This document shows, piece by piece, positions 41,976-51,827 of a stretch of 64,000 bases of DNA. Source of the stretch: an uncultured Alphaproteobacteria bacterium (GTDB lineage Bacteria > Pseudomonadota > Alphaproteobacteria > MPNO01 > UBA830). The stretch spans positions 37,411 through 101,410 of the forward strand of contig CAJWSW010000001.1 in NCBI GenBank assembly GCA_913046035.1, written 5' to 3'. Each line of letters starts with the position of its first letter. Positions within the stretch are counted from its first letter, which is position 1. The notes beneath the pieces were generated by a model. The model was not told where the DNA came from. It was given only the letters and a program-made list of their open reading frames with translations, and made no database searches. A program made the position numbers and the translations under genes.

Positions 41976-44290
41976 CCTGAATTTTCCATTATCATTTCCA
42001 CAACACGTTTCGGTTCAATAGGAAGGTCGCGTATGACTATGCCGAATTCCGACAGTGCATCGTCAACTGCGGATGCGATTGCTGATGTGACCGGGATTGT
42101 TCCACCTTCGCCTGCACCTTTGACACCCAGCGGGTTGAGAGGTGTTGGGCTTTCCATGTGAACGATTTCGAAGCTCGGAACTTCGGGAGCGGTTGGCAGA
42201 AGGTATTCACCAAAATTAGTCGTCTGCGGTTGGCCTTGTTCGTCGTATACCATCCTTTCAAATAACGCACTGCCGAGACCGTGAGTAGCGCCGCCGGTGA
42301 TCTGGCCCTCGACGATCGTTGGATTTATAAGCTTGCCGCTATCGTGCACGATGACGTAGTTCATTATTTTAACATGCCCGGTTCCAGGGTCTACCTCGAC
42401 TTCTGCGACATGCACGCCATTACAATAAGTTAGAGTTGGTGGACTGAAATTGGCGGTGGCTTCCATCCCGGGATCCACGCCGCCCGGCAGTGAAAAACCT
42501 GGCATACCCTGTACCGCGCGGGTTACATCGCCCAGGCTAACTGACATATCAGGAACGCCTCGGACCGAGATACGGCCCTTAGCGATTTCTAGGTCTTCCT
42601 CCGGCGCTTCCATCATGTGTGCAGCAACTTTTAATGCCTTTTTGCGTACCTCTAGGGATGCCACGTGGACTGAGGATCCCGCCGTTACCGCTTGACGGCT
42701 GGCAAAAGCGCCGAGGCCAAGAGACACGGAGCCAGTATCGCCAGTGACGACTTCGATGTCTTCGATATCTATTCCTATCTGCGAGGCGCACACTTGCGCC
42801 AGAGCCGTTTTTAGGCCCTGGCCCTGATCTGTCGCGCCCGTATAGATAACGATCTTTCCGGAAGGCTTAACGCGTACGGTAGCGGATTCGAAAGGGCCCC
42901 GACCCGTGCCCTCTACATAATTTGCAATTCCAATCCCTAAATAGCGTCCTTCGGCACGAGCCTTGGCCTGCCGCGCGCGAAAATCGTTGTAGTCAGAACG
43001 CTCTAGTGCGGCATCCAGCGCTGCTGGGTAATTTCCAGAATCATATGTCATGGTCGCGCCGTCACGCGTTTTGATCTGAGTGTCGTATGGCATCGCCTCA
43101 GTGGGTATGAGGTTTCGGCGCCTGACCTCCACCCTGTCGATATTTAACTCGCGTGCGATCCGGTCCATGAGGCGTTCCATGGCAAATGTTCCTTGGGGTC
43201 GGCCGGCACCGCGCACAGGTGTAACCGGGGTCATATTGGTGAGTGCCATTTTGACATCTAGCGACATTGTCGGCAGTTCGTAGGGACCCAGGAAATTTGT
43301 TGCCGCGTTATATGGTAAATTTACCCCATATGGGGTGTAGGCGCCATGGTCGTGCGCCATGCTGCCTCGCACTCCCAGAAGATGTCCATCCACGTTGACG
43401 GCGACCTCCAGGTCCCAGAGCTGGTCGCGCTCCATCGTGGCAGAAGTGAAATGCTCTCGCCGGTCCTCAACCCACTTTACTGGTTTGCCCAGCTGCATGG
43501 CTGCGATTGGGATTGCGACCTCTTCTTGATAAAAAACGAATTTCGGTCCAAAGCCACCGCCGACGTTTGGTGTTACTACTCGGATGCTGTCTTCTGGCAG
43601 GTCTAATAGCTCGACGAGGATGGATTGTGCCCGATGTGCCATTTGGGTTGCTGACCATACGGTCAACTTTCCATCGTGTTCGTTTAGCCGTGCAGCGACG
43701 CCGCGGCACTCAATGGCATGGCCTAGACCCTTGTGTTGGTGAAGTGTTTCGCGAAAGATATGTGCAGCGTCGGCGAATGCGCTATCGACATCGCCATAGG
43801 AGAGCGTAAAGCCCGCAACGTTATTATCTTTTAGTTCGTTGTTAGCTTTGGGTGCGCCGTCTTCTAGCGCGGCAACGTAGTTAGAGGAAACGGGTAATGC
43901 GTCATAGGATACGTCGACGAGTGCTGCCCCGTCTTCCGCGCTGTAGGGGGTTTCAGCGATTACCATTGCAATTGGCTCGCCCACATAACGAACTTCGCCG
44001 TCCGCGAGGACTGATGGGCTGGCTGACAGTTTTAATGCGTTAGAAGGTTGTTCGACAGGCATTACTGTGTCGGTAAGAAAGTCACGCAAATCATCGAGTG
44101 TGTAAATAGTGACAACGCCATTAGCTGCGAGCGCTGCCATTGCGTTTATATTAGTGACTTTTGCATGCGCGAAGGGGCTACGTACAAAAGCGGCATAAAG
44201 CATGTTGGGGAGGTGAATGTCGTCTAGGTAACGCCCTTTCCCTCTTAATAAAGCGGGATCCTCTACGCGTTTTATCTTTTCGCCGAACAT
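41972..44290 (-). CDS. xanthine dehydrogenase-family molybdopterin-binding (large) subunit, CoxL-like without the form I active-site loop
   Basis: MFGEKIKRVEDPALLRGKGRYLDDI, VGGGFGPK, GRGPFESATV, GVKGAGEGG catalytic Glu; 4-nt overlap with the Rieske gene. Confidence 0.9.
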   Translation of the reverse strand: MFGEKIKRVEDPALLRGKGRYLDDIHLPNMLYAAFVRSPFAHAKVTNINAMAALAANGVVTIYTLDDLRDFLTDTVMPVEQPSNALKLSASPSVLADGEVRYVGEPIAMVIAETPYSAEDGAALVDVSYDALPVSSNYVAALEDGAPKANNELKDNNVAGFTLSYGDVDSAFADAAHIFRETLHQHKGLGHAIECRGVAARLNEHDGKLTVWSATQMAHRAQSILVELLDLPEDSIRVVTPNVGGGFGPKFVFYQEEVAIPIAAMQLGKPVKWVEDRREHFTSATMERDQLWDLEVAVNVDGHLLGVRGSMAHDHGAYTPYGVNLPYNAATNFLGPYELPTMSLDVKMALTNMTPVTPVRGAGRPQGTFAMERLMDRIARELNIDRVEVRRRNLIPTEAMPYDTQIKTRDGATMTYDSGNYPAALDAALERSDYNDFRARQAKARAEGRYLGIGIANYVEGTGRGPFESATVRVKPSGKIVIYTGATDQGQGLKTALAQVCASQIGIDIEDIEVVTGDTGSVSLGLGAFASRQAVTAGSSVHVASLEVRKKALKVAAHMMEAPEEDLEIAKGRISVRGVPDMSVSLGDVTRAVQGMPGFSLPGGVDPGMEATANFSPPTLTYCNGVHVAEVEVDPGTGHVKIMNYVIVHDSGKLINPTIVEGQITGGATHGLGSALFERMVYDEQGQPQTTNFGEYLLPTAPEVPSFEIVHMESPTPLNPLGVKGAGEGGTIPVTSAIASAVDDALSEFGIVIRDLPIEPKRVVEMIMENSG

Positions 44291-44572
44291 GGTTCCTGTT
44301 CTCCTTCTAGGATAGAAGAATAACTGTCCTGGCACAGCGCGTCATCTCATGGCAGGAGAAAATTGAGCTGTGGATCCGAAGGTAAATTTCCTTTGTTAGA
44401 AGTCTACGCGATTTAGCGGGTGGTCGGATCTCGGTTAGAGTAGCCGTTCGAAAGCTAGTTTATAGGGTGTGTAGGGTATAATCATCCGCCGCAGTATTTT
44501 GATCAACGTGCGGATTGGACACGAGTTCGCAAAACCCTTGCATGCGTGCTCGTCGCAATTCATGTTTGGAGC

Positions 44573-45118
44573 ATGTCTGATGTATCAAAACTCAATGGCC
44601 CGACTATTTGGCAGGTACCTGAAGGGGATAACCGCGAGCGGCTGACTTGCCCGGATTGTGGCTTTATCAACTATGAAAATCCAAAGATTGTGGTTGGCGC
44701 CGTCTGTACCTGGGAGGGCAAGTTGCTCTTGTGTCGGCGTGCCATTGAGCCGCGACGTGGGTTTTGGACTATTCCCGCCGGATACATGGAGTTGAATGAA
44801 ACGGCTGAAGCGGGTGCTGCTCGTGAAGCAAAGGAAGAGGCCTGCGCAGATATTGATATCGATGGCCTTATTGGGGTCTACACGATTCCCCGGATTAGTC
44901 AGGTCCAGCTAATCTATCGCGCGGTCTTGAGAGGCGGCTATTTTGCGGCAGGCGATGAGACTGAAGAATTGGATTTGTTTGATTGGGATAAAATCCCTTG
45001 GGAAGATTTGGCTTTTCCTTCCGTCAACTGGTCGCTTTGTCACTGGCACGAAATAGCGGAAGCAAAAGTTTGGCCTCCATTTTCAAATCCGCCTGGCCAA
45101 GACGGCAATTACCTCTGA
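44573..45118 (+). CDS. NUDIX hydrolase with N-terminal zinc-ribbon
   Basis: [19 protein letters not shown]...; Nudix box [21 protein letters not shown]. Confidence 0.92.
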   Translation: MSDVSKLNGPTIWQVPEGDNRERLTCPDCGFINYENPKIVVGAVCTWEGKLLLCRRAIEPRRGFWTIPAGYMELNETAEAGAAREAKEEACADIDIDGLIGVYTIPRISQVQLIYRAVLRGGYFAAGDETEELDLFDWDKIPWEDLAFPSVNWSLCHWHEIAEAKVWPPFSNPPGQDGNYL

Positions 45119-45148
45119 AAAAAATCCCGGGCCGTATCTCGAATCATC

Positions 45149-46069
45149 TTAAGCCTCCAGTTCAACTGGAGGGAAAACGCCGGCCTTCCCGATCATGGCG
45201 GGTACAGCGTGCCCCAACTGTTCGCCGATCCACTCTCCAGTTTCAATCAATTTGTCGTTTCGTATTCCCGTCTCAATACCCATGCGAGTGAGCATATAGA
45301 CCAAGTCCTCAGATGGGACGTTGCCGGTTGCGCGGGGTGCGAATGGGCAGCCACCAATTCCCCCTACGGAGGCATCAATAGATCCAACGCCAGCCTCTAC
45401 GGCCGCGTAGCAATTCGCAAGCCCAGTGTTACGGGTATTGTGAAAATGCGCACGGAAATTGGCATTTGGGGCGATCTCCATAACAGCGGAGAACAGATCA
45501 GCAACCTGGCTGGGCACAGCGCAGCCGATGGTATCGGCTAGGGCAATTTCATAGGTGTCATTCCCTGCGACGCGCTCAACTAGCCTAGTTACCTGTTCCG
45601 CCGGAACTTCGCCTTGAAAAGGGCAACCGAAAGCTGTGGATATCGTAAGCGAACATCGCACACCGCTTTTTTTTGCTTCCGCAGCTATGTTTTCGTACAC
45701 GTTAACAGCCTGCTCGACGGTCGTACCCTGGTTTTTCTGGCTGAAGGTGTCAGAGGCGACGAGCGCATAATTTACTTCTTTGCAACCTACTGCCAATGCG
45801 CGGTCAAGGCCGCGTTGGTTTAAAACCAAACCTATGTATGTCACGCCGTCATCGACTGGCAGTGCGGCAAACACTTCTTCTGCGTCTGCCATTTGCGGGA
45901 CGCGCTTAGGGTTGACGAAGCTGACTGCCTCTATCCGTTTGAGCCCCGCATCGCAGAGCTTAGAAATGAATGCCACTTTGGTGCTGACATCAAGGATTTC
46001 TGACTCATTCTGAAGTCCATCACGGGGGCCGACATCGATAATTTCTACACTCTTCTGAATCTTTGCCAT
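45149..46069 (-). CDS. mvaB: hydroxymethylglutaryl-CoA lyase family protein
   Basis: VGPRDGLQNE, EAVSFVNPKRVPQMAD, GIGGCPFAPRATGNVPSEDLVYML. Confidence 0.93.
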   Translation of the reverse strand: MAKIQKSVEIIDVGPRDGLQNESEILDVSTKVAFISKLCDAGLKRIEAVSFVNPKRVPQMADAEEVFAALPVDDGVTYIGLVLNQRGLDRALAVGCKEVNYALVASDTFSQKNQGTTVEQAVNVYENIAAEAKKSGVRCSLTISTAFGCPFQGEVPAEQVTRLVERVAGNDTYEIALADTIGCAVPSQVADLFSAVMEIAPNANFRAHFHNTRNTGLANCYAAVEAGVGSIDASVGGIGGCPFAPRATGNVPSEDLVYMLTRMGIETGIRNDKLIETGEWIGEQLGHAVPAMIGKAGVFPPVELEA

Positions 46070-46114
46070 TCTTGGACCCCCTTTTTGTTTTCCTTATCAT
46101 TAACATAACGCAAT

Positions 46115-47326
46115 TCACTCACTGTTGGCATTGCGTTCCATTGGTCGCGTTATTAACGACAGCACGACGCCTACACCCGCCATGGAAGCGACAAGCCAGA
46201 TGACTTCGCTCCAGGCACCGGTTCCAGCCCGAACAGTAGCCATGGCCGGGGGGCCAAACAGCATTCCGGCGTTGGTGCCCATCACCATCAATCCGTTCAT
46301 GGTACCGATTTGAGATGGCGCCGGCGTATAGACTGCAACCGAACCCACCGCTGCTGCCGGGATCATCCCACCAAATATACCGAATAATAGCGCACAGCCG
46401 AGCCTCGCGCCCTCTCCTATCGATCCGGAGAACACGCCCAATTGCGTTATTCCCATGCCAAGCGCGCCAGCAAATAGTAGGCACCAGCTTGGCATGGCGC
46501 GGCCCATCGCCCATGCGGACATCCAATTGCCACCGGCGTTGAAAAGCAGAATAATCGCTGGCACCGCCGCTGCAAGCAGCGTTGAGGCGTCGTACGTCTC
46601 TCGCATATACGTCGGCAACCAGGCCATCATCGAAATATGTTGTGCCGCGTACATCGCGAAACACGCCGCGACCAAACAAGCTCCTCGCTGTTTAAAACAC
46701 GTAATCACGTTATACAGCAGTTTGTCTCCACCGCCTCTGGCGCCGCGGCGACGCCAACCGTTGGTAACGAAAAACGCCAGCGCTGCCCAGAAAACAGTGA
46801 GCATCGCATTGGCAAGCCAAAGGGTTCGCCAGTCCGATATGCCTAGTATAAGGGCACTACCGATAAGCATTCCGGCAAATCCTATCGGCACGTATGAAGA
46901 CCAGACACCAAGAGCCCATTTTCGGTCTTTGGTTGAGGTTACGTGGGTAATTATGCCCGCGCCGGCCACCGTCGAAGCACTGAAGCCGATTCCCTCGATG
47001 AAGCGCGATAACAACATGGCGTTCGCTGAAACCGCAAAGGCGCCAATAAGGCTGCCCGCCGCGATGGTCAAAAGACCGATTACCAACACAAAACGTTGGC
47101 CAATGCGGTCACCGATTGTCCCGGAAATCAATCCAAGCGCGAATCCCGTAAACGAGATCATTGAAGCGATCCAACCACCCATTACCAGGCCTGCATCTAG
47201 CTCTCTCATTATGAGAGGGAGCGCTGGCGGTAGCTTACCGAGATGGCAGGCGGCGATTATACCCCCACCAAACGCAACCCACATAACTCCCCATTGGGTT
47301 CCATCGCTCTGAGTCGGATTCGACAT
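46115..47326 (-). CDS. MFS transporter (CynX/NarK-like)
   Basis: 12-TM; GLISGTIGDRIGQR MFS motif. Confidence 0.85.
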   Translation of the reverse strand: MSNPTQSDGTQWGVMWVAFGGGIIAACHLGKLPPALPLIMRELDAGLVMGGWIASMISFTGFALGLISGTIGDRIGQRFVLVIGLLTIAAGSLIGAFAVSANAMLLSRFIEGIGFSASTVAGAGIITHVTSTKDRKWALGVWSSYVPIGFAGMLIGSALILGISDWRTLWLANAMLTVFWAALAFFVTNGWRRRGARGGGDKLLYNVITCFKQRGACLVAACFAMYAAQHISMMAWLPTYMRETYDASTLLAAAVPAIILLFNAGGNWMSAWAMGRAMPSWCLLFAGALGMGITQLGVFSGSIGEGARLGCALLFGIFGGMIPAAAVGSVAVYTPAPSQIGTMNGLMVMGTNAGMLFGPPAMATVRAGTGAWSEVIWLVASMAGVGVVLSLITRPMERNANSE

Positions 47327-47409
47327 TTACTATCATTACTTGTTCGCCTTGACCCTTTCATACGCGTCAGCGACGATAACGAAAAGTCAAAAGACGGAGT
47401 ACATAGAGG

Positions 47410-48624
47410 ATGGGTACCGAGGCTGCACCACGTTCCGGACCGTTAGCAAATATTCGCGTTATTGAAATGGGTACTATGATCGCAGGCCCATTTTGTGGGC
47501 AATTGTTTGCTGATCACGGCGCCGAGGTTATCAAATTGGAACAGCCTGAGGTCGGCGACCCAATGCGGCAATGGGGAAAGGAAAAACCTCATGGAAAAGC
47601 TCTATTCTGGCCAGTACTCGCGCGTAATAAACTCTCTGCGACGCTTAATGCGCGTGAAGAAGATGGGCAACTTCTGGTAAAAAAACTTGTCGAAGGCGCT
47701 GATGTGCTGCTCGAGAATTTTCGGCCCGGAACGATGGAAAAGTGGGGGCTTGGCTTTGAGGAACTTTCTGCCATCAACCCAAAGCTGGTTATGATCCGTG
47801 TGTCGGGGTTCGGGCAAACAGGCCCTTATGCAAAGCGAGCAGGCTATGGCGCTATTGGGGAGGCAATGGGCGGCCTTCGCTATACAACCGGCGACCCATC
47901 GCTACCGCCTAGCCGTGCTGGTATATCGATAGGAGACTCACTAGCCGCAACCCATGCTTGTCTAGGTGGCATGATGGCGTTGCATCAGGTGCGGCTCACG
48001 GGCAGGGGGCAGGTGGTTGATGCGTCGATATACGAATCCGTACTCAACATGATGGAAAACACTGTCACGGAATACGATGTCGGCGACTATATTAGAGAAC
48101 GAACAGGCTCATTTTTGCCTAAGATCGCGCCGTCGAATGTGTATCCGACAAAAGAAGATGTCTGGCTTGTCATAGGCGCAAATCAAGATTCAGTTTGGGC
48201 GCGTATGGCGGAAGCCATGGGACATCCTGAATGGGCGACAGATGAACGCTTTGCTACTCATCAGGCACGCGGAATCAACCAGATTGAGTTGGATGAGATC
48301 ATTTCCGATTGGACAAGGCATTTCGCTGTTGCCGATTTGGAAGTGTTGTTGAATGAACACGGTATTCCTAACGGCAAAATCTATCGGGCGCCGGAAATGA
48401 TGGAAGACCCCCAGTTTCAAGCACGGGAAAGCATTGTCCGTGTCGATCATCCGGAATTTGGAAACATCGCCATGCAAAGTGTGACGCCTAAGTTTTCGGA
48501 AACCCAGGGCGCTGTTCGTCATCCGGGGCCGGCTCTGGGCGAACACAATGATTACGTCTGGGGCGAGGTCGTCGGGAAGTCTGTTGATGAGATCGTTAAT
48601 TTAAAGGACCGCGGAGTAATATAG
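47410..48624 (+). CDS. CaiB/BaiF CoA-transferase family protein
   Basis: RVIEMGTMIAGPFCGQLFADHGAEVIKLEQPEVGDPMRQWG, LLENFRPGTMEKWGLG. Confidence 0.94.
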   Translation: MGTEAAPRSGPLANIRVIEMGTMIAGPFCGQLFADHGAEVIKLEQPEVGDPMRQWGKEKPHGKALFWPVLARNKLSATLNAREEDGQLLVKKLVEGADVLLENFRPGTMEKWGLGFEELSAINPKLVMIRVSGFGQTGPYAKRAGYGAIGEAMGGLRYTTGDPSLPPSRAGISIGDSLAATHACLGGMMALHQVRLTGRGQVVDASIYESVLNMMENTVTEYDVGDYIRERTGSFLPKIAPSNVYPTKEDVWLVIGANQDSVWARMAEAMGHPEWATDERFATHQARGINQIELDEIISDWTRHFAVADLEVLLNEHGIPNGKIYRAPEMMEDPQFQARESIVRVDHPEFGNIAMQSVTPKFSETQGAVRHPGPALGEHNDYVWGEVVGKSVDEIVNLKDRGVI

Positions 48625-48645
48625 CGAGGCGAAAGAGGGCCCATA

Positions 48646-48925
48646 CTGAACACCGGCAAGGAACAACTCAATGCCTCCGCCACGGGCGGAACTATACGGA
48701 CGAATTATGAATCGGTAATCGGCTGTACATCGCGGAAGGGCACGAAGCAGAGGAGATCACTTGCGCCGTTCTCTGAAGCATTGAGGTTTCAGCCTTTGCT
48801 TTCCAAACCCCTCGGTTCGTGCGTTCGTAACAAGTTCGAATACCCGCTATAGGCCGAATACGAGAAAAGCGAAGTCGTGGTGCTCTGCGACTAGGTCTTC
48901 GAACCCTGGGAAAAGTATTAGTTCA
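48646..48925 (+). pseudogene. Decayed HpaB-type (4-hydroxyphenylacetate 3-monooxygenase/PvcC-like) gene remnant
   Basis: One frame from 48646 reads LNTGKEQLNASATGGTIRTNYES... then ...NKFEYPL*AEYEKSEVVVLCD*VFEPWEKY*, resembling the HpaB N-terminus fused to the conserved FDxVxVPWE block; in-frame stops and a large internal deletion. Confidence 0.5.
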
Positions 48926-49162
48926 CGCCAACACTGAAATGTCAAACAGGATAGATGTGGCAGCTGAGGTTTCGATGCGATCTTTGTCCAGCACCTTCAA
49001 CCAGTTTTCTGCCAAAACGGTTTGCAGACGGATAATTCCCCGGGAAGTAGCGGGTTCAAGCATCTCTCACGATGAAATGATGGTTCTAGCGACGACAGGT
49101 AGCGCATCAAAAATGTTTTGATAGAATGTTGTTCACTGGGTTCGCATTCGGAAGGAACAAAG

Positions 49163-50242
49163 ATGACGTTACTTCTCTCCAACGACGACATTGAACACCT
49201 ACTTGTAATGACGGAACTTATTGATGTTCTTGAAGTTTCGTACCGGGAGCTGGCAAAGGGGCGCGGTGGCAACCGGTTGCGCTCCGATATCGTAACGCCG
49301 ACTTCATTGCGGGAGGATGGCCTTTACGCTCTAAAATCGATGGATGGTGTGATACCAAAATTAGGTGTCGGAGCGATACGCATTAATTCCGACATCCTTA
49401 CCTTTCCCCAGGTCGGCAATCAGATGCGCCGGGTAAAAGTGCCCGCTGCGCCAGGCAAACGCTATGTTGGGTTGGTACTTCTGTTCAGCACACATACGGG
49501 TGAACCCTTGGCGATAATGCCCGACGGTGTGATGCAGCGTGCGCGGGTTGGAGCGACAAATGCGATCGCTGCAAAATATCTATCGCGGGAGGATGCAACC
49601 GTGTTGGCTGTTCTTGGTTCCGGGTGGCAGGCTGGTGCACAGGTCATTGCCCATGCGGCGGTTCGGGAACTGACAGAGATCCGTGTATTCAGTCCTAATC
49701 CCGACAACCGTAACGCCTTCGCTAAAGAGATGGCGGAAGAGACAGGGCTTCCGGTACATGCCAGTGACTCCGGAGAGGAAGCCTGTCGGGGTGCCGGGCT
49801 GATTGCTTGTGCAACAAATGCCGTTCAGGCTGTGTTCGCCCGTGACTGGCTCGAACCCGGCATGCATATCGGCACAGTCCGGCCCGGCGCAACAGAGGTG
49901 GATAAACGCGCTTGGGACGATATAGATATCTTTGCGCTGCTGGATCACGACGATAATGCACAGATGATTTATACCCACGGCGTTTTAGTCGGTGAGGATA
50001 GGGTTGGGAAATACGGTGTCGATCACGATGACTGGCACGCCTCCCTTCCATCTTTGCCGGAGATAATCAGCGGTCAAAGAGACGGTCGGACGGCCGACGA
50101 ACAGGTGAGTTGCTTTTTGAACAATCTCGGTATGGGATATCAATTCGCGGCCGCAGGATATCTAGTTCATAAGAAGGCCCTCGAAGCTGGGGTCGGCAAC
50201 GACCTGCCCACAGACTGGTTCACCGAAACCGTTCACCCCTGA
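49163..50242 (+). CDS. ornithine cyclodeaminase/mu-crystallin family protein
   Basis: KVPAAPGKRYVGLVLLFSTHTGEPLAIMPDGVMQRARVGATNAIAAKYLSREDATVLAVLGSGWQA. Confidence 0.9.
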   Translation: MTLLLSNDDIEHLLVMTELIDVLEVSYRELAKGRGGNRLRSDIVTPTSLREDGLYALKSMDGVIPKLGVGAIRINSDILTFPQVGNQMRRVKVPAAPGKRYVGLVLLFSTHTGEPLAIMPDGVMQRARVGATNAIAAKYLSREDATVLAVLGSGWQAGAQVIAHAAVRELTEIRVFSPNPDNRNAFAKEMAEETGLPVHASDSGEEACRGAGLIACATNAVQAVFARDWLEPGMHIGTVRPGATEVDKRAWDDIDIFALLDHDDNAQMIYTHGVLVGEDRVGKYGVDHDDWHASLPSLPEIISGQRDGRTADEQVSCFLNNLGMGYQFAAAGYLVHKKALEAGVGNDLPTDWFTETVHP

Positions 50243-50263
50243 AGGCAAAAAATTTAAGCGGTT

Positions 50264-51328
50264 TTAACCGATGCCGTACTGATCCGCCGCCAGCCATTCG
50301 CGCGGAATAATGCGATTGGTGTTGTCTCCCTCCGCCATTTTACTTTGGATTAGCGCGCCGGCTGCCGCAAACTGCATGGCGAGGCCGGTGTTGTTTTTGT
50401 AGTAAATAATGTTGTCTGGGGCGGATTTTACTTGGGCGCGCCCGGCGAATATTTCTCCCAAAACGTGAACATTCTCTTTTTTGACCAGCCCGGCCTCGAG
50501 GGGTTCTATCAGTTCGATCTGCTTGTTCGAATATACGCTGTCCCAGTCGTTAATCACGATATCGGACGCGCGGATAAAAGTTTCGTTGTCCACCTCGCGC
50601 CGGGTGGCGGTTGGATCCGAATTTACGATAGATATGACCATCTGGCCGTTGCAAAGCCATTCGCCCCTCAGCACCGGCGTAGTAGTATTAGTTGCGCAGC
50701 ATACAATATCCGATCCCTCCACCACTGTACGCGCATCCGATACCGGAATAATCTCTGCATCCAGGTGTTGCATATCATGGATCCAGTTGCGCACATGGTC
50801 GGTGTTCGGGCTAAAAAGCTTTATCTTTTCGATCTTACGAACAGCGCTTATTGCCTCCGCATGGGCCCGGGATTGCCGGCCGGTTCCTAACAATCCGAGG
50901 ATCGAAGCATCCTCTCGCGCGATTTCATTGACCGCGGCGCCGGTGGTTGCACCTACTCTTATTCCACTGACATGGGATTCGTGCATAAATGCGACAGGTT
51001 CGGAGGTCTTAATGTCGTAGAGGATAACCACGGTCCAGTTTACGGGTTCCGGATTTCGCATCGAACGGCGCCCGCTGTCATATGCATTGTCGTCAATAAT
51101 ATGAGTGCCGGCTCGGACGCAGGCCAAGCCGAAACTGGGCGCGGCGCCCACGTGGACGTTGGCGTAGTAGCTTTTTTCCTTATCGCCGTTTTCGATCGTG
51201 TATCGGACGCGGGGTAGGCTGATTGCGGTTTGGTCTGCAAAATCCTGAAAGCAAACCCGCATTGCGTCGATGCATTCTTTCATGTCTAGGTGACGGCGTG
51301 CGTCTTCGTCCGTGATAATGATGGCCAT
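50264..51328 (-). CDS. ornithine cyclodeaminase/mu-crystallin family protein (start at internal Met 51328)
   Basis: MAIIITDEDARRHLDMKECIDAMRVCFQDFA...HVSGIRVGATTGAAVNEIAREDASILGLLGTGRQSRAHAEAI. Confidence 0.9.
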   Translation of the reverse strand: MAIIITDEDARRHLDMKECIDAMRVCFQDFADQTAISLPRVRYTIENGDKEKSYYANVHVGAAPSFGLACVRAGTHIIDDNAYDSGRRSMRNPEPVNWTVVILYDIKTSEPVAFMHESHVSGIRVGATTGAAVNEIAREDASILGLLGTGRQSRAHAEAISAVRKIEKIKLFSPNTDHVRNWIHDMQHLDAEIIPVSDARTVVEGSDIVCCATNTTTPVLRGEWLCNGQMVISIVNSDPTATRREVDNETFIRASDIVINDWDSVYSNKQIELIEPLEAGLVKKENVHVLGEIFAGRAQVKSAPDNIIYYKNNTGLAMQFAAAGALIQSKMAEGDNTNRIIPREWLAADQYGIG

Positions 51329-51341
51329 ATGTAACTCCGGG

Positions 51342-51827
51342 TTAGAATTGACCGCCAAACACCCAGCCCTCAAACACCTTGTATCTAAGCAGCTGTTCGA
51401 AAACGATCCAGGTAACAGCGGTAATGGCGATTGCGCCGATTGTGGTTTTTCGCCAGGGCATCCGGCCTTGGAGGCGCATGAATGCAATAGTGTATATCGG
51501 TATTGCCGCAATAAATCCGATGATAGCAACGAGGCCGACAAAGCTCGCTACCCACAACGCAGGGATAATACCGCTGCGGGCAGATCGATCCGTTTCGGTG
51601 GAAGAGCTGTCCAGTGGTTGGCCGGATAGGATTTCATGAAGGGTCCGACCGATCCCCGTTTCCGTCTGTGCAACGATATCAATCAAGGTAAGAATAACTG
51701 CTGTCCAGCCGATCAGCATCGGTATCGTATGAGCGCGGCCATCATAAGCATGGCTCCAGACAAGAAAGGTAGCCGCCACAGCCAAACCCACAAGAGCGGG
51801 TATTATTCGCCTGAGCTGCGGGCTCAT
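51342..51827 (-). CDS. tripartite tricarboxylate transporter TctB family protein
   Basis: Small 4-TM protein between a TctA gene and an OCD gene, GWVFG C-terminus. Confidence 0.82.
   Translation of the reverse strand: MSPQLRRIIPALVGLAVAATFLVWSHAYDGRAHTIPMLIGWTAVILTLIDIVAQTETGIGRTLHEILSGQPLDSSSTETDRSARSGIIPALWVASFVGLVAIIGFIAAIPIYTIAFMRLQGRMPWRKTTIGAIAITAVTWIVFEQLLRYKVFEGWVFGGQF

Noticed and set aside
41972-44290. Form I carbon monoxide dehydrogenase (coxL)
   Set aside because: The diagnostic AYxCSFR active-site loop is absent and no coxS/coxM neighbours exist; only the broader Mo-hydroxylase large-subunit family is supported.
45154-45172. 19-nt palindrome CCTCCAGTTCAACTGGAGG at the 3' end of the HMG-CoA lyase gene
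   Set aside because: It lies inside the coding sequence for PPVELEA, has no T-tract, and could be chance; not reported as a regulatory site.
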